Of a DNA stretch of 7,035 bases, positions 6,766 to 7,035 are shown piece after piece. Within the stretch, counting starts at the first letter, position 1. Each line of letters starts with the position of its first letter. This stretch comes from Victivallales bacterium (GTDB taxonomy: Bacteria; Verrucomicrobiota; Lentisphaeria; Oligosphaerales; Oligosphaeraceae), in the NCBI GenBank assembly GCA_017543165.1, contig JAFYGL010000658.1, positions 1-7,035 on the forward strand. The letters run 5' to 3'. Position numbers and translations under genes: made by a program. Below the pieces are notes generated by a model. It worked only from the letters and a program-made list of their open reading frames with translations. It made no database searches and was not told where the DNA came from.

Positions 6766-6940
6766 CTCAACGCAGAGGCACTAAGTTTTAACGCAGAGGC
6801 GCAAAGACGCAGAGATTTTTTCCCAGAACGGACGGTGTTTGTCTGTTCGGTCTCTATAAAACATTAAAACTCTGCGCCTCTGCGCCTCTGCGTTGAAGCC
6901 CTGCGCCTCTGCGTTGAAGCCCTGCGCATCTGCGTTGGAG
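6766..6940. repeat. AACGCAGAGGC-type dispersed repeat with large imperfect inverted arms
   Basis: Two copies of AACGCAGAGGC (6769-6779 and 6790-6800) point one way. Several copies of the complementary CCTCTGCGTT type (6870-6940) point the other. Arms 6788-6814 and 6870-6896 match at 24 of 27 positions as an inverted repeat around a 55-nt loop. The loop contains its own 8-bp stem (6826-6833 with 6841-6848, one G-T pair). The outer ends also match as inverted repeats (CAACGCAGA 6768-6776 with TCTGCGTTG 6929-6937). It fills the gap between convergent genes and could act as a bidirectional transcript end. No target-site duplication is visible. Repeats whose translation reads NAEAQRR are widely scattered in many bacterial phyla (recalled knowledge). 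Confidence 0.85.
6885..6940. repeat. 21-nt tandem repeat, 2.7 copies
   Basis: The 21-nt unit at 6885-6905 is repeated exactly at 6906-6926. A partial third copy (6927-6940) has two changes, A for C in CATCTGCG and G for A in TTGGAG. The unit is CCTCTGCGTTGAAG plus CCCTGCG. The identity of the first two copies suggests recent slippage-type growth inside the larger repeat element. Confidence 0.85.
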
Positions 6941-6941
6941 T

Positions 6942-7035
6942 TTATGCCTCCAGTTCGAAGCCCTCCAGCCTGAAGCGGCGGCATTTGCGGGCGATCAGCA
7001 TGTCCTCGCAGGGGGCGGTCTGCCTCCAGCGGGAA
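6942..7035 (-). CDS. C-terminal end of an unidentified protein, truncated by the window edge
   Basis: Reading the minus strand from 7034 gives 30 open codons ending in TAA (6944-6942). The peptide starts SRWRQTAPCEDMLIAR and ends FRLEGFELEA. About 27 of the 30 codons end in G or C, which looks like real coding sequence, and the stop sits two bases before the repeat element begins. The gene would start beyond the right edge and converge with the regulator gene. The family cannot be recognised from 30 residues. An overlapping minus-strand frame that stays open through the repeat was rejected because its product is mostly repeat translation. Confidence 0.5.
   Translation of the reverse strand, partial: SRWRQTAPCEDMLIARKCRRFRLEGFELEA

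Noticed and set aside
6766..6940. CRISPR array
   Set aside because: The units are adjacent 21-nt tandem copies with no spacers, and the opposite strand orientation forms inverted arms. No cas genes are present.
6781..6984. 67-codon minus-strand open frame through the repeat element
   Set aside because: Its product is largely a translation of the repeat (NAEAQGF NAEAQ). It overlaps a better-supported partial gene end at 6942-7035.

Overview
The window looks like a chromosomal piece of a Lentisphaerae (Victivallis-type) or related PVC-superphylum bacterium. Three things point there. There is a pseudopilin-like protein with the [23 protein letters not shown] N-terminus and a late H-x(n)-DGH motif. 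A very large secreted multidomain carbohydrate-active protein follows it directly. A divergent AraC-family regulator carries a cysteine-rich PocR-like sensor domain. Taxonomy is inferred from gene style only; no rRNA or marker gene is present.

Layout, left to right. A compact GC-rich hairpin (19-39) lies just after the stop of a 1628-aa secreted multidomain protein on the minus strand (48-4934). That protein has a signal peptide, two N-terminal carbohydrate-binding-like beta-sandwiches (the second F5/8-type), a beta-sandwich plus TIM-barrel-like glycosidase core, further beta domains, and a C-terminal CBM9-like domain. Eleven bases upstream of it in the same operon is a 242-aa pseudopilin-like gene (4946-5674, minus). 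A 232-bp AT-rich divergent intergenic region (5675-5906) holds a candidate promoter for each direction, short inverted repeats that may be operators, and a 9-nt-periodic repeat able to form alternative hairpins. The AraC-family regulator (5907-6749, plus) follows. A 192-bp convergent intergenic region (6750-6941) is nearly filled by an inverted and tandem repeat of the AACGCAGAGGC type. At the right edge is the C-terminal end of another minus-strand gene (6942-7035, truncated by the window).

How the genes may work together (inference): the AraC protein senses a small ligand, probably a sugar or metabolite signal, and controls the divergent two-gene operon. That operon makes a secreted polysaccharide- or glycoprotein-degrading enzyme and a pilin-like surface or secretion component. 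The one-regulator, one-pseudopilin, one-giant-glycosidase arrangement could be a modular glycan-use unit distinct from Bacteroidetes SusCD loci. The window has no susC/susD, sugar transporter or sulfatase genes.
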